The notes under the pieces were generated by a model, which saw nothing but the letters and a program-made list of their open reading frames with translations, was not told the DNA's origin and did no database searches. The position numbers and the translations under genes were made by a program. A stretch of DNA of 64,000 nt from Buxus sempervirens (taxonomy: Eukaryota > Streptophyta > Magnoliopsida > Buxales > Buxaceae): positions 37,367,829-37,431,828 of the forward strand of contig OX387187.1 in assembly GCA_947561395.2 (NCBI GenBank), written 5' to 3'. Shown here one piece after another: positions 1 through 15,886 of this stretch (positions within the stretch are counted from its first letter, which is position 1; each line of letters starts with the position of its first letter).

Positions 1-850
1 CTAAGTTGTTTGTTTACATTGGAAGGAAAACAATTAGTAGTTCAGTATTATTCTTGTAGGTGTGCTCCAATGGATTAGATTTTGAAGGTAAGAGAATAAA
101 ATCGATCTACTTGCTGCTTGCAAGTGCAGGTAAGGAAATTAGTATAGGCAAGCAACAGAAACTAAAAAGTAATTGCATATTGGCGGCCTAGCGTACTCCC
201 GAGTCTGCATGGTTCAAGCTCGGTAAAGAACGATAAGGCAAGTGCGGGTGATATTTTTTAGGAACTACGAGGGATGTCCCTGTTGGAAGTATGTAAATAA
301 TCTTATGGTAAATGAACTACTTGCAGTAAAGGAAATGCATGCACCATTTTGGCTCATAGCAAAGGAACTAAGAAAGTGCAGATTGAAGAAGATGCAAAAC
401 AAATTAATCAATGCCATTAGTCGATTGCGGCAAGTACGTACCATGTGAAGCATAAATAGTTTTTCAAGAAGTTGTCCAACTACTTTCAGAATTTAGAGAT
501 TTTTAGGTCTTGTTTGTTCCAAGACTTACAGTTAGAGATGACAGCTGATTTAATTGCTAATCTGTGTTTTAGCTTAGGTTGCAGGTATACATGGTCCAAT
601 AATTTTTCAACAACCACTTTGGAACATATAGCTAGCCAAAGCTTATGAAGAATACAGTTTAATATAATAAATTTCGTTACCCAAAAAAGAAAAATTATAA
701 TACATCTACTTGCTGGTAGGACTAATAATAGTATCCACAAGCTTATAATGAGATTAGAGTTATCGGTTGCAATATTGTTGCAATGTATTTTTGTGCAATG
801 CAACTACGTATTAACAACTTACATTGAAATCACTTGGGATCTTTGATTCT
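1..850. other. no gene recognised
   Basis: This stretch lies just downstream of the receptor kinase stop codon. It is AT-rich and holds only short open frames (for example 242-448) without a recognisable domain or codon bias. The part next to the kinase gene should hold its 3' UTR. I see no RNA gene or complete mobile element. Confidence 0.5.
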
Positions 851-4086
<3,236 letters not shown>

Positions 4087-4775
4087 TAGGCATAAAAGGA
4101 AAGATTTTACTTACACGGAGCACAATTGTATCCTCTCGTCTGCTTCATAGGCGGTAGTTTCTCATCAACTTCAAGGGAGGACGGTTAGGGATGAATGACT
4201 CGATGTGGTTCCGATAATTTAGAGGATGCTAGTTTCTTCAGACGATGACAACTTGATTCAGTCGACCACTTAATTTAAAGGAAACATTGACAATCAAACA
4301 ATTTGACTTAGAAAGTCTACTTTTCTACCCCTACTTTTCTACCCCAAATTAAGCTCGCTGCACCGGTTGCTTTCGATGTTAGGCTAGTTCTGACGGTAAA
4401 GAGCGTGATCAAACCACTATTGGGTGTTAAACCAAGTAGCCACGCTAGCGATGATAATATCGTTCTCCGACTCATGTTGGGTCACAATCAACGGTGGAGG
4501 GAGTGATCAAAACGAACCTAGATGGGGTAATCAATCAATTCACAGGATGGACCAACTGGTTGCAAAATTAAGATTTAGTTATTCTTTTATTGAATTAAAA
4601 GTGATTAAGTAATTGTTTCTAACATAATTAACAATTAGTCATATTTCTATTAAAAAATTCAAACTAAGTGCTTTCTTAAGGATACAATTTTTACTCCAAC
4701 CCAACTAACTAATTTACTCTAAAATTCCAATGACAATTGCAAAACTAAACATTCACTATTTTTAAATATTTTTTA
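4087..4775. other. upstream region of the receptor kinase
   Basis: Intergenic DNA between the kinase start and the duplicated units. It should contain the kinase promoter, but I see no convincing TATA box at a clear distance. No coding sequence is recognisable. Confidence 0.4.
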
Positions 4776-5269
4776 GAACCCAATCCTCACGGTACACATG
4801 CAATCAAGACAGATGTAAATAGTCTACACCCAAATTCAAATTCCTACACTCGATATGAGGTATGGTTGATGCGTTCATTTCAAAATAAAATTAGAGGAAG
4901 GTGCGTGTTGATGTTAGAAAACCAAAGAGTTAATTTTCTTTTAATTATCTAGAAAATAATTTTCTTATATTTTAAAAACTAATTTTGAAACTAAGTATAT
5001 TAATTATAAACAAAACGAAATATTATTATGTAAAGATTAGGATGGCCAAAGAAGTGATTATCTATTTGTTAAAATTTAAAAATAATTATCTCATCCTAAG
5101 ATGATTGATCTCTATATAATAATGATCTATCCACATAATTCCAATATATATAAAATTTATTTGATATAAGAAACCAATAGAATTTAAAATGGATAGTTAC
5201 ATCTAATTAGGAGAACATGGTTCTTTGGGATAAAAGACTGAGATAAGAAAGTCATTAGCAAAATTTCTT

Positions 5270-5364
5270 ATCTATAATATAAAAGTCAATTTAGAAAAAT
5301 CCGAGGTGCTTTTTGGGCATTGAATTTCGAATGTTGCAAGTTCCCTTTATATAATAGTATAGAT
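5270..5364. repeat. short inverted-repeat MITE-like element
   Basis: A 95-bp segment starts atctataatataaaag and ends ctttatataatagtatagat, so the ends are imperfect inverted repeats. The same structure is present in the second duplicated unit near 6551-6655. No coding capacity. It may be a MITE or a Helitron-derived end. Confidence 0.4.
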
Positions 5365-5894
5365 AAAATAAAATAAAATATTTCGAGGTAAAAAATGAAG
5401 AAAAAGAGAACGCAAAGGTATATTTTGCAATTGCATAAGCTACAAAACTTTATTGATTTGTTCATTATTACATATATAAAAACTTATACATTAATATGCC
5501 CTTGTAATATGTTGCTTTACAATATCATTCCAAGGCAAGCATTTACCTTTGATTCACTAATGACTCACAACGATAGAGTGAGAGTGAGAATCGCTCGTTT
5601 ATGAACTTTATATTTATCCTTTTTTTCTAATTAACATTTGATACATTAGTAAGATGTAGAAAATTATATCCATCTGTAGCAAATTTACTCATTTAACTTT
5701 AATAAAATGGTTGTAATACGATGTTCTTCATTAGTTTAATTTCCCATGTTATCACATACATTTGCGCATTAGTTTCCACTAGTACCAGTATTGAAAGGAC
5801 AACAGTTTGAAGTACCAAATATCATGTTTCAAAAACAAATTTCGAAAATTGTGAAGTAGAGACAAAAATGGTGCTAAGAAATTAACCACCACTC

Positions 5895-6090
5895 TTATCT
5901 CCCTTTTAATCTAGTAATTGTTACTTCATTCGCACTAAAAGACTTTTTCTCTGTTGACGATGTATCTGTCTCGCTAAGAGACCTTTCTGTGAAAAATCCA
6001 GGTTGTTTAGGTTGGGCCAAGATTGCGTTCTCACTATCCAACATTAGAAGCACGATACACATGCTATTCATCATCAAAAGTGACAAGCTA
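5895..6090 (-). pseudogene. receptor kinase last-exon relic, copy A
   Basis: The minus strand reads VLLMLDSENAILAQPKQPGF and then FTERSLSETDTSS...SANEVTITRLKGR, the typical C-terminal tail of S-domain receptor kinases. The upstream kinase part of the exon is lost within a few dozen bases and replaced by unrelated sequence. No other kinase exon is nearby, so this is a dead fragment. Confidence 0.8.
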
Positions 6091-6818
6091 GTCATCATCA
6101 AATAACCCAATCCTCACGGTACGCATGCGATCAAGACTGATGCAAATAGGACTACCCAAAAAAAAAAAAAAGACTGATGCAAATAGTCTACGCCCAAACT
6201 AGCGGAAGGCGTGGTGTTGAAGTTAATTAGAAAAATAAAATGTTAATTTTCTTTTAATTACTTAGATAATAATTTTATTATATTTTAAAAAATAAATTTG
6301 AAATGAAGTACATAAAATATAAACAAAGCATAATATTATTATATAAATATTAAGATGGCCAAAGAAGTGATTATCTATTTATTAAAAATAATTATCTCTT
6401 CCTAAGATGATTGATATATATATAATAATGACCTATTTACATAATTCATATAAGAAACCAATAGAATCTAAAATTGATAGTTACAACTAATTAGGAGAAT
6501 GTGGTTCTTTGGATAAAGGATTGAGATATGGATGTCGTTAGCATAATTTCTTATCTATAATATAAAATTAAATCTGGAAAAGGCCTTGGTGCTCTTTGAG
6601 CATTAAATATCAAGCTCGAATCTTGCAAGTTCCCTTTTATATAATAATATAGATAACATGAATAAAATGAAGAAAATGAGGATGCGAAGGTATATTCTGC
6701 AATTGTATAAACTAAAAAACTTTATTGATTTTTTCATTATTACATATATAAAAACTGTTACATTACTATTCTATTATAATATGTTGCTTTACAATTATCA
6801 TTCTAGGGCCCAGGCACT

Positions 6819-6958
6819 TAACTTTGATTCACTAGTGGCTCACTATGATGGAGCGAGAATCGCTCATCTATAAACTTTACATTTGTACTAACTTTGATTC
6901 ACTAGTGGCTCACTATGATGGAGCGAGAATCGCTCATCTATAAACTTTACATTTGTAC
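6819..6958. repeat. 70-bp exact tandem duplication
   Basis: The 70-bp unit at 6819-6888 (starting taactttgattcactagtg) is repeated without change at 6889-6958, inside duplicated unit B. Identity of the two copies means the duplication is much younger than the surrounding decayed segment. Confidence 0.9.
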
Positions 6959-7194
6959 GGTTTTTTATTTATTTATTAAAATTTGATGCATTGGTGAGAT
7001 GTAGAAAATTATATCCATCGGTAGCATATTTACTCATATGACATTAAAAGGGTTATAATATGGATGTTTTTCGTTAGTTCAATATTCGCGTTCATTTCCA
7101 CTAGTACCAAAACAGAAAGGACAAACAGTTTGAAAGTCCAATTTTGAAACTGTGAAGTAGAGAAAAAATAGTGGTAAGAAATTAACCACCCCTC

Positions 7195-7423
7195 CTTTTA
7201 TCTTGCTTTTAAACTAGTAATGGTTACTTCATTCGCACTAAAAGACTTTTTCTCTGTTGACGACGTATCTGTCTCGCCAAGCCACCTTTCTGTGAAAAAT
7301 CCAGGTTGTTTTAGCTTGGGCCAAGATTGCGTTCTCACCATCCAACATTAGAAGCACGGCTGACATTCTTGGTCTATCTTTTGAGCGTTGTTGCAGACAC
7401 AACAGACCCACTTGGATGCATCT
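7195..7423 (-). pseudogene. receptor kinase last-exon relic, copy B
   Basis: Minus-strand reading gives RCIQVGLLC-like text followed by DRPRMSAVLLMLDGENAI and a frame-disturbed tail ending before SANEVTIT. It covers more of the exon than copy A: it includes the conserved kinase end with RP.MS.V..ML. It is cut at 7423/7424, exactly where a hAT-like end (tagagc) begins. Frameshifts rule out function. Confidence 0.75.
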
Positions 7424-8087
7424 TAGAGCGGGTTGGATTGGGTTATGTTAAGTTCGGGCTCAACCGATTCACTAGCCCAAAAGTTGCCATTAGCTCTCCC
7501 TAACCCAAACTCATTAAACCCAAACTTAGGTTCTGGTGGCCCAAAAAAAACGTAAAATTTTGAATATTTCTTTTATTTTTTTGATATAAATGCAAATATT
7601 GGAATCATAAATTGAAATCATCTACTAACAAACAATAGCCTCTTAATCGGTCTCTTGAATTTGGAAAAAAGGTACTTAATTAATTTATTTCTTAATAGAT
7701 ATATATATATATATATATTACTTTTAATATAATGAGCCAATCACACATGCTCATTGTATTTGGGGTTGCACAATCTTTGTTTCCAAGGATGTGCACAATA
7801 TCATATTCGTTATAGCGTATATGTGTTTGTGTGTATAAAATTACTTATTTGAGAATAAATTCAAAAAAGTTGTTATTACATGTTACTAATTTTATGTTTT
7901 CCTTGGACTCAACTTCGAGCTTTTCAAGTTATATGTCACAAACCTTATCCCAACCAAAACTCAACTTCAATTCGGGCTAGAAATGAAGCCTAGTCCAAAC
8001 CCAAACCCAAACTCAATGCTTAGTTCGGGCTCTTATTCGGGTTTGGTTGGATGGGCTTCAGGCGCTTGGGTTACATTTATAGCTCTA
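7424..8087. mobile_element. hAT-like non-autonomous relic
   Basis: Starts tagagcgggttggattggg and ends ttatagctcta, with the long runs of gggttcgggct/cccaaaccc text typical of plant hAT ends. The right end resembles the right end of the 2.7-kb element at 15887-18597 (acttacagctcta). The flanks do not form an 8-bp duplication (atgcatct versus gtaccaat), and they belong to two different duplicated units, so recombination or deletion followed insertion. No transposase frame. Confidence 0.5.
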
Positions 8088-8200
8088 GTACCAATGTTGA
8101 AAGGAAGACAATTTGAAGTACCAAATATCATGTTTCAAAAACAAATTTCGACAATTGTGAAGTAGTGACAAAAATAGTGGTAAGAAATTAACCACCCCTC

Positions 8201-8395
8201 TTATCTCCCTTTTAAGCTAGTAATAGTTACTTCATTCGCACTAAAAAACTCTCTCTTTGTTGACGACGTATTTGTCTTGCTAAGACACCTTTCTGTGAAA
8301 AATCCAGGTTGTTTAGGTTGGGCCAAGATTGTGTTCTCACTATCCAACATTAGAAGCACGGTACACATGCTAGCCACATAGATTAAATTCATATT
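8201..8395 (-). pseudogene. receptor kinase last-exon relic, copy C
   Basis: Minus strand reads CTVLLMLDSENTILAQPKQP followed by GFFTERCLSKTNTSSTKREF and SANEVTITSLKGR with its stop. Nearly the same as copy A, again with the kinase part missing. The flanking sequence from 8088 also matches the flank of copy A (gaagtaccaaatatcatg). Confidence 0.8.
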
Positions 8396-8577
8396 ATTTT
8401 TTATCGTGTCTCCAGGTAGAACTCTTGAAGGCAAAGCTTATTAGCCTCCTCTCTTCTCCAATACTTTACTCTTTCTATTCCATCTCTAATCTCTAAAATA
8501 TTTAATAAATCCCTAATGGGCTAATTAGTTAAGGGGTTGTGCAATTGTGCAACTCAAAGCTTGTATATATAATACAT

Positions 8578-8743
8578 AGTCGGTTCGGTTTCACCTTAAA
8601 ATTGTAATTGAACCGTAACTGCATTGGTTTTTAAAATTAAAAACCAAAATCGAACCGAAACCGTTTATTAAAAACCCAAAACTGACCCTAATAGGTTTGG
8701 TTCAGTTCGGTTTGTCGGTTTTAACCGAACCGTTGCGATCCCT
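8578..8743. repeat. hAT-MITE-like relic rich in ccgaacc/ggttcgg
   Basis: A block of alternating ggttcggttt and aaccgaaccg text ends with aaccgttgcgatcccta, close to the right end of common plant hAT MITEs. The left end is not clean and I see no target duplication. It sits about 160 bp upstream of the TGD4 start codon, so it could lie in that promoter. Confidence 0.4.
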
Positions 8744-8904
8744 ATTTTCTGCCCTTGGCATCTGCTATTCTAAAATGCGCCGGTGGAGAAGAGACGCCTA
8801 AAATGCCTCCCGTAGACGGAGCCAAAACAAATCAAAACGAATTTTATTTCTAATGCGGGAAAGATAAGGAGGAGAAGAGGAAGAAGAAGAAGAAAATAGC
8901 TAAC

Positions 8905-11900
8905 ATGGCGAATCTGAGATTGGCCATGGACTCAGCATTTTGGGATTTGAACATTTCTAGTCCCCAAAACCTAGATGGGACAGCTCGGTATGTGCCTGGC
9001 GAGCCCTTTCCGCTGGATGGTGCACGAGCAAGCCGAGCGCTTCGAGCTCAGCAGCTTGGACTATTGAGCAATGGATTCCCTCTTGGAATTATTCCTTCGT
9101 ACTCTCCTACTTGTCAAAAGGAGTTGGGTTCTTTCTGTCTTCAGTCTCTCTTGCTCAAACCCGCCACCTCCAAATGGTGAGTACTGCATTTCGTTTTGTA
9201 ACTTCTGATATTGAGGTTTTGGAGCGACATTTTATTTTTTCTTTTAATAGCTCTTTATAGGTCGTGGTATTGGAAATTAATTTGATTTCTGATTAAGATT
9301 TTTTTGAACTTTCAGTATAGTAGAATTGAGTAGTGTAGCTGGTTGCTTCTTTTACGTATCGTTGAACTAAATTTGGATGTGAGATGGAGCATGATTAGAT
9401 GAAATTCATGTTTATTTATTACGCTTGCTGATGTTTAGGAGAGGTTTGGTGGTGATTTTCTCTGTTTCATTTCTGGGTTATCCTTTTTTATTCATATATC
9501 TTAGTGGGTTGGGAATATGTTTAGATTTGGGATGGAATGTTGTCAGGTACATGCATTTCATTTTTCCATTCTGGATAAGAGTTACTTCTTTTAACTGTGT
9601 TGTTTTCTCTTAAAATTTTCCTCAAATCAATGGTGAAATTGAATTTCCACAGTCAGTGAATGGATTAATGTTTTTTTTTGGGCTTGTCTTACGCTCTCTT
9701 GGTCTTGGTTCTTGTTTGAAACCTCTTGCAATTTTTTGAAATAAAATCTTAGAATGAACTTTTTTTCTTTTTTTTAAAAAATTTAGATTCTCTATTTTTT
9801 ATTGTAAGGTAAAAGTTCCACTTAAGTTCTTGATATTAAAGGAAGTCATGCATGTAGAATGCTTGGGCGTTTTAATGGTTTATTTTACGTGGGAAACATT
9901 TCAAGTGACTGTATGTGTGTCAGTGTTTATGTTTATGGAATTACTAACTTCAAGCTGGAACTGTTTCAACCTTCTTTATTTATATTTGATTTGGTGGTGA
10001 TATTTCTTAGAAACTGTATGCATACTTACCCAGTACATCTTGCTTATTTCAGGGAATTTTAATATTCAAGTTTTCTTTTGCATGGCATTCAAGATTTTGA
10101 TGGTCTCCTTCTCTCTAATTATATCTCCTTCTAAGAGATGTGATATAGGTTAAATTGAAATCTAGATATGTAAATACTAATTGATAAGTGAAATTTGATT
10201 GAGGTATTTTTAAGAGGCCTTTCAAGCTGGGTTGGGCTGTGGCTGTAAACGTTGGTTATGGCATAAGCTCAGCTCATTCTTGTTATTATGTTTATTATCA
10301 TCTTAGGCTTAGGCTTCGCTCAACATTGCTATTACTTTTGGGGGTTAGATTCAATCTGATAACGTCATTGGACCATGTGAGCAATTGCAAATCTACAAAG
10401 GCCCTGAGTTGGGCACATGAAGAGTTAAAAACTAACTGAGAATCTATAAATTGTGATACATCATATTCAAAACTCATTATTATCATATTTGTATGTTACC
10501 TTTTTCATGATATGAAAATTATATAAAAAAATGATTCATAAGAGCTTTAAATAGGACGAGTCCACTCAAGTTTGTCTTAGGCTTGTTAAGGAAATGAGCA
10601 TTTTTTTCAAACTTAAGCTCAAGCTTTTCTCATGCAAGCCAAAACTGATATCGAGGCAAGCTAGCTTGGCTCATTGACGGCCCTATTATTTGGTATTGAT
10701 GCCTCATTTTGACTCATATCGTTTCAGTTAAAAAAATAAAAAACAAAATATTCAAAACTGATGATAAGTTTCTTTGAACCTTGACCTTGCTGATTGATAA
10801 TGTCCTATGGTCCTCTTGTGGTATAGGTGGCTTGGAATAATTGGGCAGTTCCGTCCAAAGAAATTGATATCTTCCATTAAATCTGAAGTGGCTGGTGGTG
10901 ATGAGTTGGAGCTACCTGCATTTAAGGATGTGGTGAAGCATTTCTTGGATAAATCACTCTATTCACTTGGTTTATGTTCACAGTTTTCTCTTACTTCTAC
11001 ATCATCTTTGCTTTTAAGCACAGAACGACATGGTGAAAGAAAAGGCCGCCGTTCTAAATTAATGTACTTTCACAAGGCAAGCTTGTCAGGCATCTTTTAT
11101 ATATTTCTATAACATTCTCAACAGATTAAATATGCTTTCATGGTTAAAGATGCAGGTTTTGTAAATGATGTTTTTTTTTCTCTTCCCCTCTTCTTTCTTT
11201 TACGATTTTTCATTATGAAGTCATTTTAGTATTCGTGGGAGGTGTTTTAGCAACAGTTTCAGCAGAGACAGACATGAAACCTAAATCTTGTGTATAAAAT
11301 TTGTCTTATTTCATGGCCATCTGAATTTAGCCTTCCATATATGCAGTGTTGGTTGTAGTATATGTGTCTGGAAGTGATAGGAAATTGTATAAACAATTAG
11401 ATTTTTTTTTCATGTTTCCTGCTTTCATGTTTTTGTAATAAGCTATTGTTGAATCATGGAGTCCTTCTTTCCACAAAATTTTTTGGTTACACATGGTGAG
11501 ATTTTTTTCTTCTTTAAATAAATGTGTTTCCCTTTTTATTTTAAATACACGACTAATAAATGTTTAAAGCTTTAATTTGATTTATAATTTACTAGCATTT
11601 TTTTGTTTATATGAGTTACTTAGATGATAAAATATTAATTTCTTGACCAATGCCACCTACGTTAACAATGGTCTAAGTGGCTTGCCTCACAGGAGGGTTC
11701 TGTGTTCCTTCACCATGAACCTAAAGGTGGCCTAGTGAGGGCTTCTAAAGAAATAGAACTGTTAGATTAATGCTATATTTGTCTCAATAATATGTGGATA
11801 GGTAAGTTTTAGTCATTGAATTACTGCATACCATGACTTCACTCTTCAATGTCCACTTAATGTGTTACACCTATGTCTGCGTGGCACTAGTATGCAAGGC

Positions 11901-14828
11901 ATAAACTTCCCGTCTTATCATCTTGGACAAACATAGGTGCTTTTAGCAAGATGGAGTTTGGAATCTAAATTAATAATGCTATTTTGGTAGGAAATTTCAC
12001 ATTTTGCAGAATTCAATTAACTATTTTCACATGCATGCTCTTTCTTTCTTTCGTATTATGCAACTATTGTGAGCTAGGTGGCTTAACATCTCACACATGT
12101 ATTTGCAGCTTCCTTATCATGATATTACCCTTGAAGCAGCATGGCCTGAGCTGTTTGTTGACCGCAATGGAGGATACTGGAATGTGCCTGAGTCAATATC
12201 ATTAGATTTGGCATCTATTGTTTCTGAATCTGGTTTAAGATACCGTTTTGGTGTTCACAAAAGTAGCGGTAATCCGCAGGCTGTTAATGCCACAACTGGT
12301 GAACCGCCATTAGCTCTAATGCCTGGATTATGTGCAACAACTGCCTTTTCTTATGAGAAAAGCTGGGACATTTGGAGAGAAAAGGAGACTAAAAAGGATC
12401 TCATAGTGAAGACAGAGAAGGGTCAGTTTCGGCGACCAGCATATGATATACGTCTAAAAGAACCTCATGCAACAATATCGGGGATTATTGGTAATGCTGC
12501 TGATGCACTTAGTTTCTTTTATTAAGTGCTAAACTGCTGATCCATTCCATTTTATTATGAGATAATCCATTTTTCATGGCAAACATATTTTATATAACAC
12601 AAGACTTACATGAACATTAATTAACTAAAGATATGATTTTTGATAGAATGGGATGGAGGGACAATGTCTTTAATAAGATAAATTAACTGAAAATGTCCTT
12701 AATGACATAAAATAAATGTTATATTATGTCACATGCCATGTTATGGTGTCTATACCATACAAAAATAAAATTTTATTCTCCTACATGATTAATCCTTGTT
12801 TTTCAAGTTTTATGTGATCGCTTAGTTGCTGTGTATTTGTACATTCAAGCCATGGTCCTCTTCTTTTATGGCAAATTAGCAAGGAAATCATACCAGCAAG
12901 AGAATCAGAGCTTCACAATATGGGTAAACTACTAATAAAATTTTCATTTCTTTTTTTCTGTTCCGGTGGGCCTATTACAGAATACCGGGTAAAAGCTTTG
13001 TTGTTGCTGTTGTTGGGTTGTATGCACTGCTTATATTATATCTGAAGATTATAAAATTTATGTACATAAAATCTCAGCGTCTGTATCTAAAATTTTAATT
13101 TTTAAGTCATTCATCAAAAATTAATATGTGAATCATTGATTTTCCTTTTTTACTTATATGTTTTTGATGATATGTGTCTTTTTCTTACCATGTTATATCT
13201 TGTCACCATATGAATCAGGTGGTGCATGTACAGCTTGGTTTGGGGGTGGAGAGAAAAAACAATCTGTCGATTCAAGGGTTCAATCAAGGGAGGGAGAGAC
13301 CATATCTACGAGTTCCAAAGAGCGGAATCCATTTAGTGCTGATCTGTTTGGCTCAATGTGCTATACATTCCAACACGGAAAATTCAGGAAGTTATATGGG
13401 GACCTGACCCGAGTAGACGCTCGCCTGGATATATGTTCAGCTTCTGCCTTTGTCAAGAGTACTGCCTATCTGGTTTCCAAAGTCCTTGGGAGTTCTCAGG
13501 TTAAAAGCGAAGAAAATCCACTCTCTTCCCCTAGGTTTAATGTCATCATTCAACAGCAGGTATTGGCTTTTTTCATTATAATTGCCACTGTCTTTGTATG
13601 TAGTGCCAAAAAATTACTTGCAGTAAGAATCTGTCAGCCAGGTATCCTGGTTGCCATAGCTGACAGTCATTTTGGAACTGAAAGATCTCCTTGAGAGCAT
13701 CTGTAGCAATTTGCATTGCTGAAAATCATTGTATCCAATCATTATGTTGTGAGGAAATAGGGATGGCAATGGGATGGGCAACCCGCCCCGAACCCACCCT
13801 AGCCCAACCTTAGTCTATTAAAATATTATTTTCATATGTTCAAAATATTATTTAATGTATATTATATATAAAAAATACTTACTTAATGATAAATATTTTA
13901 TTAATTGATATGTTCTACTTAAAAAGACATTTGTTTTTTGCATTTTTAATACAACTGGGTTGACCCGCCGCGCCCCATTACCAACCCAATAGGGGGGTGG
14001 GTTAGTGTTTGCTATTGGCTAAACCCTTATGGGGGCAGGTTCAGGATTACCAAAACCCACCACAAACCTGTGCCAGATGCCATCCCTATGAGGAAATATG
14101 ACTGAAAATTGAGTAATGTCCAATAATTATTCTCCTTTTTATCCAATCATTCCGTGGCTGTCTGAAGATTTTATTATTGGCCTGCATGATTATGATAACC
14201 TAACAGGACTGGTTTTCTTACTGAGTCTTAAACGTCAATCTTGAGACATTATTAGATTGTGAGTAGATTTAATATTGACAAAGATCTCCATGTCGAGATA
14301 TATCAGTTGGTGAGTGCAGAATATGATTCATGTGTATGGATCATAGAGGACAGTACCAAGATTCTAATTTGAAAATATTAGTCATTATCAACAGACAGAA
14401 ATTGGGTATGAAGAAGTAATTTTATCTGTAACATTTTCTATTTTGTGTTGAAAGTCAGAATAAGAAAAAAGGTATGAAAACTTACAAAATAAGGATGAAC
14501 TCTATAGTCACCCTCTATATAAAACTCTATGGAATTCTGTTTGCTTCATGTTCACATAAAGAATTCATCTTGTTATTATTTCATAGCTAAAGCAACAGAA
14601 AATGATACTATGAGGCTTTTTGTTCGCCAGGTTGCAGGACCAATTGTGTTCCGGATAGATTCCAAGTTGTTATTTGATGTCTCATCTGGGAGGCATGGCC
14701 TACATATTGAGGATATTATGTATAGTATGAGTTACTCTCTAAGGCTCCTACGCTCAGGGAAAGTTGTAGCTTGGTATTCTCCTAAAAGAAAAGAGGGAAT
14801 GATTGAGTTACGCCTATTCGAGTTCTAA
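8905..14828 (+). CDS. TGD4: TRIGALACTOSYLDIACYLGLYCEROL 4 (TGD4), 5 exons
   Basis: Chloroplast outer-envelope lipid transfer protein. In Arabidopsis TGD4 is a beta-barrel that binds phosphatidic acid and passes ER-made lipid to the TGD1/2/3 ABC transporter of the inner envelope. Exons: 8905-9176, 10827-11076, 12109-12490, 13219-13559, 14631-14828. Phases agree and give 480 residues, the same size as the Arabidopsis protein (about 479). Conserved blocks include FWDLNIS near the start, LDKSLYSLGLCSQF, AAWPELFVDRNGGYWNVPES, PHATISGIIG, YGDLTRVDARLD and the end WYSPKRKEGMIELRLFEF. Intron 2 begins GC (AAG/GCAAGC), the other introns GT. Intron 4 carries a hAT MITE. Start chosen at 8905 because the next residues match the family N-terminus. 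Confidence 0.93.
10213..10685. repeat. probable MITE in TGD4 intron 1
   Basis: Right end reads ggctcattgacggccctat, a common plant hAT-MITE terminus, and the left end aggcctttcaagctgggttg is a loose inverted match. Internal text has the usual ggcttaggctt and caagctagctt runs. No clear 8-bp target duplication, so boundaries are approximate. Confidence 0.4.
13758..14088. mobile_element. hAT MITE in TGD4 intron 4
   Basis: 331-bp element with 11-bp terminal inverted repeats (tagggatggca at the left, tgccatcccta at the right) and an exact 8-bp target duplication tgaggaaa at 13750-13757 and 14089-14096. This fits the hAT superfamily. It has no coding capacity and contains gggttggg/cccaaccc runs. 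It lies within the intron, clear of both splice sites. Confidence 0.92.
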
Positions 14829-15886
14829 AATTTTAAAATTTCTCTCAAGAGGTGAGGAAGAAAAAACAAAATTCAGCAGCAATGATTTTGAGCTTTACAT
14901 CTGCTTGCTTGTTTGAGAATCATTTATTTGATATCATGGCTCACCTTTTCTTATTTAGAAATTTTGGTTGAACCACAATATTTTATGACAAGAATAAGAA
15001 TTAAACCCTAAAATATAGCTTCTTTTTACTCATATTTAATTTGGCACATCAAATTGTTTCTTGCTATAGAGTTGGGATATAGCACTTGTTAAGTGCTGTT
15101 GAAGGTGGTGGAAAATGTTCATCAGATATCATTACAATGGTACCTGTTGTTACTTAATAACTGAATCCTGCTGGGCTGGGTTTCCATGGTAACTGAATCC
15201 TCCTTTTGCAGGATATTGTGAATCCAGCTACAAGATATGGATTTTATTGTTTAAAAGTGTGAACTTTAACTTTCAAATTTGTGCTCTCCTATTAATCTAT
15301 ACTGACATTACAATTCATTTATTAATCAAATTTCAAACATGACTATTTTAATTATTTTCTTACATTTCATATATATGATTAGGATAGGATAACATAAGAA
15401 ATAATTTTGTTTCAAGTTTCAAGTTTAGGAACATGCATCTCTCTTTTTTTATTAAGGTAATTGAATTTTTTCTTCATTGAATTGTGAAAAGATAATAAAT
15501 ATTTTTCATTTGCAGTGAAAATAGATTTTTCAATACTCAGAATTTAGCATGTGCCTTCCTGTAGTACTTAAAGTTCCTTGACATTAACTAATGAGAACCG
15601 CAAGAACTCAGTTTTAGTTACTTCCTTTCATTATATGCTGGTTCAAACTAGATTAAAAGTTCTAAGTGTTTGCTTATCTTCTCTTTCCCTCACTATGTAT
15701 TGATTGTAAATCAAATTTAACGCTTGACTTGAAATCTTTAAAACTCTTCTACAATTCATTTTATTTATCTAGTTGCATTCATATCTTTGTTGCAATTGAA
15801 CTCAATAAACAAAAAAGGAAAAACTTGTTTGATGGGTATTGCATTCATCATCCCCGAAGAATGCTAAATCCTTTTTGTATCATTGG
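14829..15886. other. TGD4 downstream region, no gene
   Basis: AT-rich DNA that should include the TGD4 3' UTR in its first few hundred bases. No coding sequence, RNA gene or complete mobile element is visible up to the hAT element at 15887. Confidence 0.5.

Larger units (their letters stand above)
4776..7420. repeat. tandem segmental duplication, two units
   Basis: Two diverged direct copies: 4776-6103 and 6104-about 7420. Both begin with the same text (aacccaatcctcacggta), share the AT-rich middle (gatggccaaagaagtgatta near 5042 and 6353), the motif cgctc/atctataaacttta, and end in a decayed last exon of an S-domain receptor kinase. A third, shorter copy of the right part lies at about 8088-8400. 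The units look like leftovers of a receptor kinase tandem array related to the intact gene at 851-4086. Confidence 0.8.

Noticed and set aside
242..448. 68-codon open frame near the left edge as a gene
   Set aside because: No recognisable family, no clear promoter or splice structure, and an overlapping frame of similar length on the other strand.
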